Below, one piece after another: positions 33,167 through 33,674 of a stretch of 33,674 nt of DNA (position 1 is its first letter; every line of letters starts with the position of its first letter). Source of the stretch: Paludibacteraceae bacterium (GTDB taxonomy: Bacteria > Bacteroidota > Bacteroidia > Bacteroidales > Paludibacteraceae). Below the pieces are notes generated by a model that was not told where the DNA came from, did not search any database, and saw only the letters and a program-made list of their open reading frames with translations. The position numbers and the translations under genes were made by a program. The stretch lies in assembly GCA_024401535.1 (NCBI GenBank), contig JAKSKX010000023.1, forward strand, positions 1-33,674. The letters run 5' to 3'.

Positions 33167-33519
33167 GTTTGGAAAGACTTAACAAATACAGAGTTATGTG
33201 GGCTATAGTATTCTTTGACCTGCCAGTCACGGAGAAGTCTGACGCACGTGCTGCTCAACATTTCAGAAAATTCCTGATGCAGGAAGGTTTTACAATGATG
33301 CAGTTTTCCGTCTATATGCGTTGCTGTCCAAGTATGGAAAATGCGAACGTACACCTCAATCGTGTACGCCAGTTCCTTCCTGTTCATGGAAATGTCGTGC
33401 TGTTCACGATTACTGACAAGCAATTCGGCCAAATGCAATTTTATTCTAACCTTGAAAAGAAAAAAGAGAAAAGCGAAGAGGACAATAGCCATTCATACGA
33501 ACAGTTAACCATTTTTTAA
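33163..33519 (+). CDS. cas2: CRISPR-associated protein Cas2
   Basis: 118 residues from the ATG at 33163, which overlaps the cas1 stop in an ATGA. An upstream open frame continuing into cas1 is not a credible start. 'MWAIVFFDLPV' is the classic first strand with the conserved Asp; 'FLPVHGNVVLFTITDKQFG' is the last core strand. The tail of about 25 residues is rich in Lys, Glu and Ser. It forms the structural centre of the Cas1-Cas2 integrase. It is the last gene of the operon. Confidence 0.93.
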   Translation: MSLERLNKYRVMWAIVFFDLPVTEKSDARAAQHFRKFLMQEGFTMMQFSVYMRCCPSMENANVHLNRVRQFLPVHGNVVLFTITDKQFGQMQFYSNLEKKKEKSEEDNSHSYEQLTIF

Positions 33520-33542
33520 GATATGCAAAAATCATAACAAAC

Positions 33543-33575
33543 AAAAAAGTTCATCAACTATGATGAACTTTTTTA
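33543..33575. terminator. Bidirectional terminator shared by the cas operon and the CRISPR array
   Basis: AAAAAAGTTCATCA pairs with TGATGAACTTTTTT around an ACTA loop. The A-run on the left and the T-run on the right make it work for cas transcripts on the plus strand and for array transcripts on the minus strand. Confidence 0.85.
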
Positions 33576-33627
33576 TTTTCTAAACATCCTTGCAACTATT
33601 TGTTTTTCTGCAATATACAAGCAATAA

Positions 33628-33674
33628 GTTGTTATTGCGTAAGCAAAGATAGGATTTTTTGAGCAATTCACAAC
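33628..33674 (-). CRISPR. First visible repeat of the CRISPR array (47 bp, truncated by window edge)
   Basis: A 47-bp unit that, read on the minus strand, starts GTTGTGAATTGCTC and ends GCAATAACAAC. Both ends show the GTTGT/ACAAC symmetry of type II-C repeats, and the length fits the 46-48 bp known from Bacteroidetes. Positions 2-26 match the tracrRNA anti-repeat exactly. The window ends on its last base, so no spacer can be seen. The complementarity sets the crRNA direction as minus, toward cas2, so this is probably the last repeat in transcription order. Confidence 0.88.
33644..33673 (-). promoter_or_regulatory. Promoter inside the CRISPR repeat
   Basis: On the minus strand, TTG at repeat positions 2-4 (33673-33671), 19-base spacer and TATCTTTG at positions 24-31 (33651-33644). 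This is a complete Bacteroidetes promoter within the repeat; transcription would start near position 37 and run into the adjacent spacer. Confidence 0.7.

Noticed and set aside
33575-33627. A degenerate repeat or leader between the cas terminator and the first repeat
   Set aside because: No match to the repeat beyond chance and no promoter toward the array; probably only the array-end flank.

Overview
The window looks like a Bacteroidetes replicon, most probably Prevotellaceae. The evidence is type IX secretion C-terminal sorting domains, FISUMP (Fibrobacter succinogenes major paralogous domain) proteins, Bacteroidetes promoters of the form TTG-N19/20-TAnnTTTG, and a large type II-C Cas9 with a 47-bp repeat. 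No rRNA or tRNA genes were seen.

Layout. (1) 1-9700, accessory and envelope genes: the tail of a type I restriction HsdR subunit, a secreted CE15-like esterase with a type IX sorting tail, a MgtC/DUF4010 membrane protein, and two mirror-image two-gene cassettes (short secreted protein plus double-FISUMP protein) flanking a nitroreductase. (2) 9700-16600, a plasmid- or chromid-type replication and partition module: a non-coding, AT-rich field with 19 direct iterons (core TGTCGAnTyTATGGTA), a Rep_3 initiator, an overlapping DnaC-like helicase loader, ParA, a small ribbon-helix-helix partner, and a 133-bp tandem repeat that may be the centromere. Prevotella species are known to carry a second chromosome, so this may be its origin, but an integrated or free large plasmid is not excluded. 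(3) 16600-27200, redox and lipid-type metabolism: a carboxylic-acid-reductase-like adenylation/carrier/reductase protein converging on an iron alcohol dehydrogenase, a bile acid:sodium symporter family protein, and a divergent operon of DUF2147, flavodoxin/ferredoxin, Old Yellow Enzyme and short-chain dehydrogenase. It ends with a minus-strand operon of a half-length ferritin-like protein, two small unknown proteins and an OhrR-like regulator. (4) 27700-33674, a type II-C CRISPR-Cas locus: tracrRNA (minus strand), cas9, cas1, cas2 with overlapping genes, a terminator, and one complete 47-bp repeat that ends exactly at the window edge.

How the parts work together. Rep should bind the iterons and, through the iteron over its own promoter, limit its own synthesis; the loader would bring helicase, and ParA with the small partner would segregate the replicon. 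In the CRISPR locus the cas9 and tracrRNA promoters occupy almost the same 33 bp in opposite directions. Each array repeat appears to carry its own promoter pointing back toward cas2, so crRNAs would be made towards the cas genes and stop at a hairpin shared with the cas operon. The metabolic block suggests reduction of an imported amphipathic acid or steroid-like compound, but the substrate cannot be read from the sequence.
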